A stretch of 64,000 bases of DNA, from contig NZ_QTPO01000033.1 in assembly GCF_003853645.1 (NCBI RefSeq), forward strand, positions 38,158 to 102,157, written 5' to 3'. Numbering within the stretch: the first letter of the stretch is position 1; every line of letters begins with the position of its first letter. The position numbers and the translations under genes were made by a program. The stretch is from Burkholderia sp. Bp9143. GTDB taxonomy: Bacteria; Pseudomonadota; Gammaproteobacteria; Burkholderiales; Burkholderiaceae. Shown here piece by piece: positions 51,398 through 60,063 of the stretch. The notes below the pieces were generated by a model. The model saw only the letters and a list, made by a program, of their open reading frames with translations, was not told the origin of the DNA and searched no databases.

Positions 51398-52519
51398 ATG
51401 AAGCAGACCACCCGACTCGCAGCCATCGCAGGGGGCGCGGTGCTGGCCTTCGCCAGCCAGTACGCAGCAGCACAAAGCTCGGTCACGCTCTGGGGCGTCG
51501 CCGACGTCAGCATCCGGTACCTGACCAACGCCAATGCCAAGAACGACGGCCTGCTGTCGATGACCAACGGCGCGATCACCAACAGCCGCTTCGGCATCTA
51601 CGGCACGGAAGACCTCGGCGGCGGCCTGAAGGCCCTGTTCAACCTCGAAAGCGGCGTGAACCTGCAGAACGGCGCATTCGCCGACAGCGGCCGCCTGTTC
51701 AACCGCGCGGCGTACGTCGGCCTGCAGAGCCCGTACGGCACGGTGACCCTCGGCCGCCAGAAGACGCCGCTGTTCGACCTGCTGTCGGACACCTACGATC
51801 CGCTGACGGTCGGCAACTACCTCGAAAACGCGTGGCTGCCGGTCGCGCTGGGTGGCGGCCTGTATGCGGACAACCAGATCAAGTACACGGGCAAGTTCGC
51901 GGGCCTGACCGCGAAGGCGATGTACTCGACGGGCACCAACTACGAATCGACCGGCGCGGGCGGCTTCTCGGGCCAGATCCCGGGCTCGCTGGGCAAGGGC
52001 AATGCATGGGGCGTGTCGCTGTCGTACGTGGCGGGCCCGCTCAGCATCGCGGCCGGCGCGCAGCAGAACAGCGACAACTCCGCACGCAAGCAGACGATCT
52101 ACCACGCGAACGTCGTGTACGCGTTCAGCAAGGCGAAGGTCTATGCGGGCTACCTGCGCTCGAAGGACGACACCGGTTTCGTCGACAGCCTGCTCGCGCA
52201 GCAGTCGATCCCGGTCGCGAAGGGCACGGGCCGGATCGACGACGGTCCGTTCGCGGGCGTGAGCTGGCAGGTCAGCACGCCGCTGACGCTGACGGGCGCG
52301 TTCTACTACGACCACATGCGCAACGCGATGACCGCGAATGGCACGCTCGCGAGCGGCAACCGCTACGCGATCGTCGGCATCGCCGAATACGCGCTCAGCA
52401 AGCGCACGGAAGTCTACGGCACCGTCGACTTCAACAAGACGAACGGCGCGGCGAACGTCGAGCTGCCGGGTCGCAGCAACCAGACCGGCATCGCGATCGG
52501 CCTGCGCAATATCTTCTGA
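51398..52519 (+). CDS. Gram-negative general porin (OmpC-like, Burkholderia type)
   Basis: A 373-aa outer-membrane porin. Signal peptide residues 1-25 (MKQTTRLAAIAGGAVLAFASQYAAAQ), then SSVTLWGVADVSIRYLTNANAKNDGLLSMTNGAITNSRFGIYGTEDLGGGLKALFNLESGVNLQNG, the typical first strands of the 16-strand Burkholderiales porins. The C terminus ends in IGLRNIF with the terminal Phe required for outer-membrane assembly. The AGG/AAAG-rich stretch before the ATG serves as SD. Closed by a strong terminator. Pore selectivity cannot be predicted here. Confidence 0.93.
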   Translation: MKQTTRLAAIAGGAVLAFASQYAAAQSSVTLWGVADVSIRYLTNANAKNDGLLSMTNGAITNSRFGIYGTEDLGGGLKALFNLESGVNLQNGAFADSGRLFNRAAYVGLQSPYGTVTLGRQKTPLFDLLSDTYDPLTVGNYLENAWLPVALGGGLYADNQIKYTGKFAGLTAKAMYSTGTNYESTGAGGFSGQIPGSLGKGNAWGVSLSYVAGPLSIAAGAQQNSDNSARKQTIYHANVVYAFSKAKVYAGYLRSKDDTGFVDSLLAQQSIPVAKGTGRIDDGPFAGVSWQVSTPLTLTGAFYYDHMRNAMTANGTLASGNRYAIVGIAEYALSKRTEVYGTVDFNKTNGAANVELPGRSNQTGIAIGLRNIF

Positions 52520-52563
52520 CGAACGTCGGAACGCGTGCGCCGGCTCCGGCTCGGCGCGCATCG

Positions 52564-52593
52564 AAGAGGCTCCCGCGGGAGCCTCTTTTTTTT
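52564..52593 (+). terminator. Intrinsic terminator of the porin gene
   Basis: A 24-bp perfect palindrome (52564-52587) followed by a run of eight T residues, 44 bp after the porin stop. Textbook Rho-independent terminator. Confidence 0.95.
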
Positions 52594-52891
52594 GTCACGC
52601 GACCTTCATGGGCGCGGACGACCATTCAGCGATCGCTTCATCGGGAACGGCCCGCCCGTAAGGGTTCCGTCGGCATTCCAGAACATACTTTGACAGTGCG
52701 CGCGAAGGGTTTCCGCTACGCTGCGTGCAGGGTCCGCCGTGTGCCGCAGCGCACGCGCGGGCGTCGTTCCGGCGCGCATTTTGAGTGCGGCCGGCCTGGT
52801 GCGTAATTTTTGTATCCGGTGATGACAAACACGGTCCGCCGGTTTTTTTCGTGGGACGATGCGCTCACGATTTTCTTGAAAGGGGATGACG
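52594..52891. other. Intergenic region before the small Ala/Glu-rich protein
   Basis: 298 bp with no gene. A TTGACA at 52690-52695 has only CGCTACGCT-like sequence at -10 distance, so the promoter call is weak. A run of seven T at about 52843-52849 follows GC-rich sequence but I could not build a convincing stem. Confidence 0.3.
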
Positions 52892-53116
52892 ATGGGTATC
52901 CTGAATACCGTGGGTGAAATCGTTGGTGCCGTGGCGGCCGTCGAGGCGGCGGAAAAGGTCGATCCGGATGCGGGTCTGCTGACCAAGGCGGCGGCAGCCG
53001 TCGCCGGCTTCAAGGGTGCGGAAGCGATCGAAGGCATGCTCGAGAAGAAGGAAGAGCAGCCCCAGCAGGCAGACGATACGCAGGCGACGGACGGCGGCGA
53101 CACGTCGCAGGCCTGA
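52892..53116 (+). CDS. Small Ala/Glu-rich hypothetical protein
   Basis: A 74-aa protein that I do not recognise. Residues 1-48 (GILNTVGEIVGAVAAVEAAEKVDPDAGLLTKAAAAVAGFKGAEAIEGMLEKK) are amphipathic helix with Gly/Ala faces, and 49-74 is an acidic Gln/Asp-rich tail. Start at 52892 fits the AAAGGGG site 6 nt upstream better than the ATG at 52886. The composition is that of a real protein (strong third-position GC, no stops in the other readings needed). It has its own terminator 120 bp downstream, so it is monocistronic. Confidence 0.6.
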   Translation: MGILNTVGEIVGAVAAVEAAEKVDPDAGLLTKAAAAVAGFKGAEAIEGMLEKKEEQPQQADDTQATDGGDTSQA

Positions 53117-53239
53117 GCATGGCGGCTGGTCCGCCGCGGGTGCGCCGTTCGCGCGCCCGGGCGGACCGGTGCCGCGCGGCCGGCAGGCCGGGCATGTGGT
53201 CGATCGGTGACGCATGGCACACCCGGCAGCTGGTTTGAC

Positions 53240-53270
53240 CGGCGAGAGGCGACGTCTCTCGCCGTTTTTT
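53240..53270 (+). terminator. Intrinsic terminator upstream of gor
   Basis: A 9-bp perfect stem CGGCGAGAG / CTCTCGCCG with a 7-nt loop and six T at 53265-53270. It ends transcription of the small Ala/Glu-rich protein gene and isolates gor. Confidence 0.88.
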
Positions 53271-53359
53271 ATGGCGCGCGCGTCCCGCGGCACCACGTCC
53301 CGCACGAATTCCGGAATCTTGCTATCGTGCCGTCATCGGAACTGCGATGAGGGCTTGCG

Positions 53360-54715
53360 ATGGATTTCGACTACGACCTGTTCGTCATCGGGGCCGGCTC
53401 CGGCGGCGTGAGGCTCGCCCGGATGTCGGCGTCATACGGCGCGCGCGTCGGCATAGCGGAAGAAGAGCAGATCGGCGGCACCTGCGTGCTGCGCGGCTGC
53501 ATCCCGAAGAAGCTGCTCGTCTACGCATCGCACTATCCGCACGAACTCGAGGACGCGAAGGGCTTCGGCTGGACCTTCGGTGCCGGCACGCTCGACTGGC
53601 CCGCGCTGATCGCCGCGAAGGATCGCGAGATCAACCGGCTCAGCGACATCTACATCAACCTGCTGCGGCAATCCGGCGTCGAGATGCACGCGGGGCGCGC
53701 GACGCTCGTCGACGCGCAAACGGTCGCGATCGGCGACCGCACCATCCGCGCGCGCCACATCGCGATCGCGACCGGCTCGCGCCCGTCGCTGCCGCAGCGG
53801 CCCGGCATCGAGCATGCGATCACGTCGCGCGAGGCGCTGTCGCTCGCGAAGCTGCCCGCGCGCATCGCGGTGGTCGGCGGCGGCTATATCGCGGTCGAGT
53901 TCGCGGGCATCTTCAACGGGCTCGGCAGTCATGTCGATCTCTTCTATCGCGGCGAGAAGATCCTGCGCGGCTTCGACGACGACGTGCGGCAATGCCTGAC
54001 CGACGAGATGACCAAGCAGGGCGTCGCGATCCACGCGCGCGCGGTGGTCGAATCGATCGCGCGCGCGGACGACGGCTCGCTCTCCGTGCGTGCCGGCGAC
54101 GCGCAGCATGGCCCGTACGACGCGGTGCTCTATGCGACCGGCCGCGTGCCGAACGTCGAAGGGCTCGGCCTCGAGCGCGCGGGCGTCATGCTCGACGCGC
54201 GCGGCGCGATCGCGGTCGATGCGTATTCGGCGACGTCGGTCGAATCGATCCATGCGATCGGCGACGTGACGTCGCGGCCGCAGCTCACGCCGGTCGCGAC
54301 ACGCGACGGCGCGCTGCTCGCGCGGACACTGTTCGGCGGGTCGCGTGTCGCGGCCGATCACGACTATGTGCCGTCGGCCGTGTTCAGCCAGCCCGAGGTC
54401 GCGACGGTCGGCCTGACCGAGGCCGATGCGCGTCGCGTGCACGGCGAGCTCGATATCTACCGCACGTCGTTCAAGGCGCTGCGCCACACGCTGTCGGGCC
54501 GCGACGAGCGCACGCTGATGAAGCTGGTGGTCGCGCGCGACAGCCAGCGCGTGATCGGCGCGCACATGGTCGGCCGCGACGCGGGCGAGATCATCCAGGG
54601 CATCGCGATCGCGATCCGCGCGGGCGCGACGAAGGCGCAGTTCGACGACACGATCGGCATTCACCCGACCGCGGCCGAGGAGTTCGTGACGATGCGGCAG
54701 AAGGTGGCCGAGTAG
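53360..54715 (+). CDS. gor: Glutathione-disulfide reductase
   Basis: A 451-aa flavoenzyme that reduces GSSG with NADPH. The FAD motif GAGSGG is at residues 11-16, the redox-active disulfide Cys42/Cys47 in GGTCVLRGCIPKK, the NADPH-binding GGGYIAVEFAG near 175-185, and the catalytic His435-Glu440 pair in IHPTAAEE. GYGRVPN-type ATGRVPNVEGLGLE and the C-terminal dimer domain are complete. Length equals E. coli Gor (450 aa). It stands alone and converges with the polyamine cluster. Confidence 0.95.
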   Translation: MDFDYDLFVIGAGSGGVRLARMSASYGARVGIAEEEQIGGTCVLRGCIPKKLLVYASHYPHELEDAKGFGWTFGAGTLDWPALIAAKDREINRLSDIYINLLRQSGVEMHAGRATLVDAQTVAIGDRTIRARHIAIATGSRPSLPQRPGIEHAITSREALSLAKLPARIAVVGGGYIAVEFAGIFNGLGSHVDLFYRGEKILRGFDDDVRQCLTDEMTKQGVAIHARAVVESIARADDGSLSVRAGDAQHGPYDAVLYATGRVPNVEGLGLERAGVMLDARGAIAVDAYSATSVESIHAIGDVTSRPQLTPVATRDGALLARTLFGGSRVAADHDYVPSAVFSQPEVATVGLTEADARRVHGELDIYRTSFKALRHTLSGRDERTLMKLVVARDSQRVIGAHMVGRDAGEIIQGIAIAIRAGATKAQFDDTIGIHPTAAEEFVTMRQKVAE

Positions 54716-54749
54716 CGGGAACCGTGCCGTCGCACCGGATGAAGGGGAG

Positions 54750-54775
54750 ACGGCCGTGCGCAAGCTCGGCCGTTT
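54750..54775 (+). terminator. Possible terminator after gor
   Basis: A 7-bp stem ACGGCCG / CGGCCGT with a 10-nt loop, then only TTC, in the 85-bp gap between the converging gor and the FAD oxidase gene. Weak by itself. Confidence 0.4.
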
Positions 54776-54800
54776 CGCATGGGGCGGCCGCGCCGCCCGC

Positions 54801-56102
54801 TCAATGCATGCCGAACGCGTCGAGCAGCCGGTACCAGCTCATCGCGAGCACCAGCGCCGGCGTGCGCAGCGTCGCGCCGCCGGGGAAGTCGCGATGCCGG
54901 ATCCTGCCGAACAGGTCGAAGCGGCTCGCCTGCCCGTCGATCGCCTCGGCGATCAGCTTGCCCGCGAGCGCGGTCGTGTTCACGCCGTGCCCCGAGAAGC
55001 CCTGCGCGAAATACATCGTCGGCGCGACGCGCCCGAAATGCGGCGCGCGGTTCATCGTGATGTCGACGAAGCCGCCCCATGCGTAGTCGACCTTCACGTC
55101 CGCGAGCTGCGGGAACGTCTTCAGCATGTCCGCGCGCATCGCGTCGGCGAGATTGCGCGGCGGCCGCGTCGAATAGCTGACCTTGCCGCCCCACACGAGC
55201 CGCGTGTCGGGCGCCGGCCGGAAATAGTCGAGCACGAAGCGGCTGTCGCAGACGGCCGCGCGCGCGGGCATCAGCGCGGCGGCGCGCGCTTCGCCGAGCG
55301 GCTCGGTCGCGATCACGTAGGTGCCGACCGGCATGATCTTCCTCGACAGCGCGGGCGCGAGCGTGCCGACGTACGTATTGCAGGCCAGCACGACGAAGCG
55401 CGCGCGCACCTGCCCCTGATCGGTCTCGACGACATGGCCGCCCGTGACGTCGCGCACGCGCGTCACGCAGCTGTCCTCGTGGATCCGCACGCCGGCGTCG
55501 GTCGCCGCGCGCGCGAGCCCGAGCGTGTAGTTCAGCGGATGCAGGTGGCCGCTGTCGGGGTCGTACAGGCCGCCGCGATAGCGTGCCGACTGCACGTAGT
55601 CGCCGAGCGCGTCGGCTTCGACGAAATGGAAGCGGTCGTAGCCGAAGCGCTTCGCGGCCCCGTCGCGCCAGCGCTTCAGCGCATCCGCGTCGCGCTCGGT
55701 GTTCGCGGCGGTCAGGTAGCCGGGCACGAGCGCGCAGTCGATGTCGTGTTGCGCGATGCGCGATTTCACGAGCGACAGCGTTTCGAGGCCCATGTCCCAG
55801 ATCCGCTTCACGTCGCCTTCCGGCATGAAGTTGCCGAACGTATCGATGTCGCACGCGAAGCCGCCGATCAGTTGGCCGCCGTTGCGTCCGCTCGCCGCCC
55901 ATCCGACCCGCGACGCCTCGAGCACGGTCACCGAATGGCCGCGCTCGGCGAGGTTGAGCGCGGCGGACAACCCGGTGAGGCCCGCGCCGATCACGCACAC
56001 GTCGGCGTCGGTCGCGCCGGCGAGCGGCGCATGGCGGGTCGTATCGTTGGCGGTCGCCGCGTAGTACGACGCGACGTGCGGCTGGTTGGCGAATGTCTGC
56101 AT
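54801..56102 (-). CDS. PuuB/OrdL-like FAD-dependent oxidase, copy 1
   Basis: A 433-aa DAO-fold flavoprotein. The FAD motif GAGLTG is at residues 39-44, then GRNGGQLIGGFACDI, YDPDSGHLHPLNYTLGLA, FRPAPDTRLVWGGK and FAQGFSGHGVNTTALAGKLIAEAI. This is the gamma-glutamylputrescine oxidase (PuuB) subgroup, which oxidises gamma-glutamyl-putrescine to the aldehyde with release of ammonia and hydrogen peroxide. Last gene of the minus-strand putrescine cluster, 25 bp after its paralog. The substrate is inferred from the pot genes and aminotransferase upstream. Confidence 0.87.
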   Translation of the reverse strand: MQTFANQPHVASYYAATANDTTRHAPLAGATDADVCVIGAGLTGLSAALNLAERGHSVTVLEASRVGWAASGRNGGQLIGGFACDIDTFGNFMPEGDVKRIWDMGLETLSLVKSRIAQHDIDCALVPGYLTAANTERDADALKRWRDGAAKRFGYDRFHFVEADALGDYVQSARYRGGLYDPDSGHLHPLNYTLGLARAATDAGVRIHEDSCVTRVRDVTGGHVVETDQGQVRARFVVLACNTYVGTLAPALSRKIMPVGTYVIATEPLGEARAAALMPARAAVCDSRFVLDYFRPAPDTRLVWGGKVSYSTRPPRNLADAMRADMLKTFPQLADVKVDYAWGGFVDITMNRAPHFGRVAPTMYFAQGFSGHGVNTTALAGKLIAEAIDGQASRFDLFGRIRHRDFPGGATLRTPALVLAMSWYRLLDAFGMH

Positions 56103-56127
56103 GATCAGGAGAACGGAGAAAGAGGGC

Positions 56128-57432
56128 TCAGAACAGCTCGCGCACGCGGTGGTACAGCATCCCGAGCTCGAGCGCCGGCTGCCGCCATGCGTCGCCGCCC
56201 GGAAAGCGCCGGTGGCGCAGTTGCGCGAACAGGTCGAACGCGCGCGTGTCGCCTGCGATCGCGCCGGCGATCGCCCGTCCGGCGATGCCGGTCAGTGCGA
56301 CGCCGTGTCCGCTGAAGCCCTGGACGTAGAAGAAGTTCGGATCGAGCGCGCCGAAGTCCGGTGCGCGGTTGCGCGTGACGTCGACGAAGCCGCCCCACGC
56401 GTGGTCGACGCGCACGTCGGCGAGCTGCGGGAACACGCCGACCATGCGCTGCCGGATCGTTTCGGCGAGCGTGTCGGGCGACGCGCCCGCGGAGTTCGCA
56501 CGGCCGCCGAACAGCATCCGGTGATCGGCCGACAGCCGGAAGTAGTCGAGGAAGAAGTTGTTGTCGCACACGGCTTCGCGCTGCGCGATCAGCGCGTCGG
56601 CGCGCGCGCGGCCGAGCGGTTCGGTCGCGATGATGTACGACGCGATCGGTGCGATGCGCGCGGCGGTCGCGGCCGGCAGGATGCCGCCGGGGCCTGCGTT
56701 GCAGCACGACACGACGAAGCGGCAGCGCACTTCGCCCGACGGCGTGCGCACGACCGGCCGGGCGCCGCGCACGACGTCGAGCGCGGGGGTGTGCGCATGG
56801 AGCGCGACGCCTTCGCGGCGCGCGGCATCGGCGAGGCCGAGGCAATACTTGAGCGGGTGCAGGTGGCCCGACAGCGGATCGTAGACGCCCGCCAGATAGC
56901 GCGACGACGCGATCCGCGCGCGGATCTCGCCGGTGTCGAGCCACGACAGCGACGGATGACCCCAGCGCGACGTCGCGGCCTCCATCCATGCACGCAGGTC
57001 ATCGATGCGGCGCGGCTTCGTCGCGACAGTCAGGTAGCCGCGCGTGAAGTCGCAGTCGATCCCGTGGCGCGCGATCCGCTCGGCGATCAACGCGACGCCG
57101 TCGAGCGACAGCGACCACGCGGCGCGTGCACCGGCGGCGCCGAGCTGCCGCTCGATCACCTCGTCTTTCGCGAAGCCGGTGATCGCCTGGCCGCCGTTGC
57201 GGCCCGATGCGCCCCAGCCGGGCCGGTGCGCATCGATCACGGCGACCGACAGTCCGCGCGCATGGCAATCGAGCGCCGTCGACAAGCCCGCGAAGCCCGC
57301 GCCGATCACGCACACGTCGACGTCGATCGCGCCCTCCAGCGCGGGGTCGTCGACCACCGGCCGCGTGGCGGTCGCTTCGTAGTACGAGTCGCGCGCGAGC
57401 GCGTCGGCGCGGCGGGTGAAAGACTGCGTCAT
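56128..57432 (-). CDS. PuuB/OrdL-like FAD-dependent oxidase, copy 2
   Basis: A 434-aa paralog of the following gene, with the same blocks in the same order: FAD motif GAGFAG (44-49), GASGRNGGQAITGFAKDE, YDPLSGHLHPLKYCLGLAD, FRLSADHRMLFGGR, WGGFVDVTRNRAPDFG and YVQGFSGHGVALTGIAGRAI. The two differ through most of their length, so this is an old duplication, not a recent copy. The start at 57432 (MTQSFTRRADAL) is chosen over the in-frame upstream extension, which is Arg/Pro-rich. Possibly the two oxidases act on different amines or form a hetero-pair. Confidence 0.87.
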   Translation of the reverse strand: MTQSFTRRADALARDSYYEATATRPVVDDPALEGAIDVDVCVIGAGFAGLSTALDCHARGLSVAVIDAHRPGWGASGRNGGQAITGFAKDEVIERQLGAAGARAAWSLSLDGVALIAERIARHGIDCDFTRGYLTVATKPRRIDDLRAWMEAATSRWGHPSLSWLDTGEIRARIASSRYLAGVYDPLSGHLHPLKYCLGLADAARREGVALHAHTPALDVVRGARPVVRTPSGEVRCRFVVSCCNAGPGGILPAATAARIAPIASYIIATEPLGRARADALIAQREAVCDNNFFLDYFRLSADHRMLFGGRANSAGASPDTLAETIRQRMVGVFPQLADVRVDHAWGGFVDVTRNRAPDFGALDPNFFYVQGFSGHGVALTGIAGRAIAGAIAGDTRAFDLFAQLRHRRFPGGDAWRQPALELGMLYHRVRELF

Positions 57433-57544
57433 CAAACCGACTCCGTCGAAGACGGCCGGCGGCGGTGCGCGACGCACCGCGAGCCGGCCGGGTGAAACGG
57501 CGCGGGACGCCATTCTTGCGGCACGGTGTCCCGCGCGGCCTGCA

Positions 57545-59122
57545 TCAGAACGAATAGATGAACTGCGTCGCGAGCAGGTCGTTGGACTTGCCGTACGAAC
57601 CGTCGTTCCGCAGGAACACCTTGTTGTTCGCCCAGTCGTGCCGGTATTCGACCTTCACGGTGATCTGCTGCGTCGGATAGAACAGCAGGTCGAGCGCGAC
57701 GTCCTGGCGGATCGCCCCCTTGCAGTCGAAGCCCAGGCCGCCGTTCGCCTTCGACGTCGCGAGGCAGTCCGCATCGACGCCGAAGCCGTTGCTCGGATCC
57801 ATCCCGTTGCCGTTCAGCGCGATGCCGCCGCCGCCGCCGCCGTTCTTGCTGTTCACGAGCGCATCGTAGCGCAGCGTCACGCCCATGCGGCCGACCACCG
57901 GCGCGTTGAACTTGCGGTGCGCGAGCAGCGACAGGCCGTACCACTGCGCGAGCCCGCCGTTGTACGCCGCATGCTGCTGCTGGCCGTAGTCGAGTTCGGC
58001 GTTGTACTGGATGTCGGCAAGCGTGTAGGTCGCGTCGACTTCGCCGAAGAAGAACGTGCCGTATGCGCTCGGCGCGGCGCCGCCGACACCGTACGACACG
58101 TTGCCGGTCGTCGGGTCGATCGCGCTCGGCAGCGTCTGGCGGCCGATATTGAATGACCCGCCGATGTCGAGCGCGCTGGACCACGTGTAGTCCGCGCGCG
58201 CGGTGAAGGTCGGTACCTTGTTGCTGGTCGTGATCGGATCGCCGAGCGCATTGGTGCCCGTCTGCGTGACCGAACCGTACGTGCGGTACTGCTCGTTGCC
58301 GAGGAAGAACTTCCACGCCCAGTTGCCCTTCGTGTAGTTCGCGCCCGCGCCGACGTAGCTGCCCGGATCGGAGAAGTCGTACAGCAGGTTGTGCGTGAGC
58401 GTGAGCATCTGGTTCGACTGCTGCACCTCGTAGCCGCCGAAGCTCGGGATCAGGCCGGCGACGAGCGTCGTCGTCGCGCTGATCGGCACGTTGATGACCG
58501 CGGTGTTCAGCAGGTTGTCGGTGATCGAGCCGCGCGAGTTCTGCAGCAGCGTGATGCCGTTGCCGCGGTTCGGCATCAGCGTGATCTCCGCTGACGGCGC
58601 CATCGGGCCGACGCCGAACGTCTTCTTGATGTCGAGGTAGAGGTCGCCGAACGTGCTGTTGAAGTAGTTGTACGCGTTCTCGTGGTTCGCGAACAGGAAC
58701 GACGACGTGCCGGCCGCGCGGTTGTAGATGTAGGTCGGGTCGAGGTAGCCCGTCACCGACAGGCCCGCGAGCGGCCCGGTGTTGGCCGCGTCCGTCAGCG
58801 AGTCGACCTTCAGCTGCTGGTTCGCGATCTGCTGCTTCATTTCGCTGACTTCGTCGTTGGTCAGCGCGGCCTGGGCGCGGCCGTAGTCCGGCGAGGACGG
58901 ATCGGCGGCCACGATCGCCGGCTTCGCCGCGGCGGTCCCGCCGGCCTGCGCGACCGGCGCGCCGCCCGGCTTCGCGGCGAGCTGCGCCTGCATGGCCTTC
59001 ATCTGCTTCTGCAGCGCGGCGACCTGCGCCTGCAGTGCCTTGATTTCGGCGGAGGTCGAGTCGGCCAGCGCGATGCCCGGCAACGCGCCGGCCACCAGCA
59101 GGCAGATCAGTTTCTTCTTCAT
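57545..59122 (-). CDS. DUF3138 family outer-membrane barrel protein
   Basis: A 525-aa protein. Signal peptide 1-20 (MKKKLICLLVAGALPGIALA), a coiled-coil (about 24-50; STSAEIKALQAQVAALQKQMKAMQAQLAAK), then a Thr/Asn/Gly/Tyr-rich beta region of about 450 residues and a C-terminal TQFIYSF ending in Phe, as outer-membrane barrels do. This layout (coiled coil then barrel) resembles OprB/phosphate-selective-type porins. The start at 59122 has an AAGGAGA site. Lying inside the pot cluster it is probably the outer-membrane entry channel for polyamines; that role is inference. Confidence 0.75.
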   Translation of the reverse strand: MKKKLICLLVAGALPGIALADSTSAEIKALQAQVAALQKQMKAMQAQLAAKPGGAPVAQAGGTAAAKPAIVAADPSSPDYGRAQAALTNDEVSEMKQQIANQQLKVDSLTDAANTGPLAGLSVTGYLDPTYIYNRAAGTSSFLFANHENAYNYFNSTFGDLYLDIKKTFGVGPMAPSAEITLMPNRGNGITLLQNSRGSITDNLLNTAVINVPISATTTLVAGLIPSFGGYEVQQSNQMLTLTHNLLYDFSDPGSYVGAGANYTKGNWAWKFFLGNEQYRTYGSVTQTGTNALGDPITTSNKVPTFTARADYTWSSALDIGGSFNIGRQTLPSAIDPTTGNVSYGVGGAAPSAYGTFFFGEVDATYTLADIQYNAELDYGQQQHAAYNGGLAQWYGLSLLAHRKFNAPVVGRMGVTLRYDALVNSKNGGGGGGIALNGNGMDPSNGFGVDADCLATSKANGGLGFDCKGAIRQDVALDLLFYPTQQITVKVEYRHDWANNKVFLRNDGSYGKSNDLLATQFIYSF

Positions 59123-59223
59123 TGCGGATTCTCCTTGTCGTGCGCCTGTCAATGTGTGCTCGGTTGGCGCGCCGCATCACGCGGCGCGCGGGTCTTGTTA
59201 TCGAGGGAAAGGGAAGAGGGGCG

Positions 59224-60063
59224 TCAGGCCGCCGCGAACGCCGCCTTCATGTCGGCCACCCGGCGCCGTTCGCGCGCGATCATCATCTGGTTCACGACGA
59301 TCACGCCGATCGTCACGGCCGTGATGAACAGCGTCGCCAGTGCGTTCATCTCCGGGTTCAGCCCGAGCCGCACGCGCGAGAACACCACCAGCGGCAGCGT
59401 CGTCGAGCCGGGCCCCGACAGGAACGCCGACAGCACCAGGTCGTCGATCGACAGCGTGAACGACAGCAGCCAGCCCGACAGCAGCGCCTGCGAGATCAGC
59501 GGTAGCGTCACCACGAAGAACACCTTCAGCGGCGTCGCACCCAGATCCAGCGCCGCTTCTTCCAGCGACTTGTTCATCTCCTTCACGCGCGACTGCACGA
59601 TGATCGCCACGTACGACACGCACAGCATCACGTGACCGATCCAGATCGTCACCATCCCGCGCCCCTTCGGCCAGCCGAACATCTGCTCCAGCGCAACGAA
59701 CAGCAGCAGCAGCGAGATCCCCTGGATCACCTCCGGAATCACCAGCGGCGCGTTGATCATCCCCGTGTACAGCGTGAAGCCCTTGAAGCGGCCGAAGCGC
59801 GCGAGCACGAAGCCCGCCCACGTGCCGATCACGACCGACGCGGTGGCCGTCAGGAGGCCGATCTTCAGCGACAGCCACGCGGCCGTCAGCAGCTCGTCGT
59901 CCTGCCATAGCGCCGCGTACCACTTCAGCGAGAAGCCCGACCACACCGTCACCAGCTTCGACTCGTTGAACGAGTACACGACCAGGCTGATGATCGGGAT
60001 GTACAGGAACAGGAAGCCGAAGGCGAGAACGCCCGTCGACAGCGGTTTGCTCGGCTTGATCAT
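59224..60063 (-). CDS. potI: Putrescine ABC transporter permease PotI
   Basis: A 279-aa inner-membrane permease with six predicted helices. MIKPSKPLSTGVLAFGFLFLYIPIISLVVYSFNESKLVTVWSGFSLKWYAALWQDDELL is a typical PotI/PotC opening. The EAA loop VKEMNKSLEEAALDLGATPLKVFFVVTLPLI contacts PotG, and SIDDLVLSAFLSGPGSTTLPLVVFSRVRLGLNPEMNALATLF follows. The ATG overlaps the potH stop (60060-60063). Confidence 0.95.
   Translation of the reverse strand: MIKPSKPLSTGVLAFGFLFLYIPIISLVVYSFNESKLVTVWSGFSLKWYAALWQDDELLTAAWLSLKIGLLTATASVVIGTWAGFVLARFGRFKGFTLYTGMINAPLVIPEVIQGISLLLLFVALEQMFGWPKGRGMVTIWIGHVMLCVSYVAIIVQSRVKEMNKSLEEAALDLGATPLKVFFVVTLPLISQALLSGWLLSFTLSIDDLVLSAFLSGPGSTTLPLVVFSRVRLGLNPEMNALATLFITAVTIGVIVVNQMMIARERRRVADMKAAFAAA

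Noticed and set aside
52690..52722. TTGACA with CGCTACGCT as a promoter for the small Ala/Glu-rich protein
   Set aside because: The best -10-like hexamer is 21 bp from the -35, outside the workable spacing range.
54801..57432. The two neighbouring PuuB-like genes as one gene split by a frameshift
   Set aside because: Each has a complete FAD motif, a complete C-terminal domain and normal length; they are tandem paralogs.
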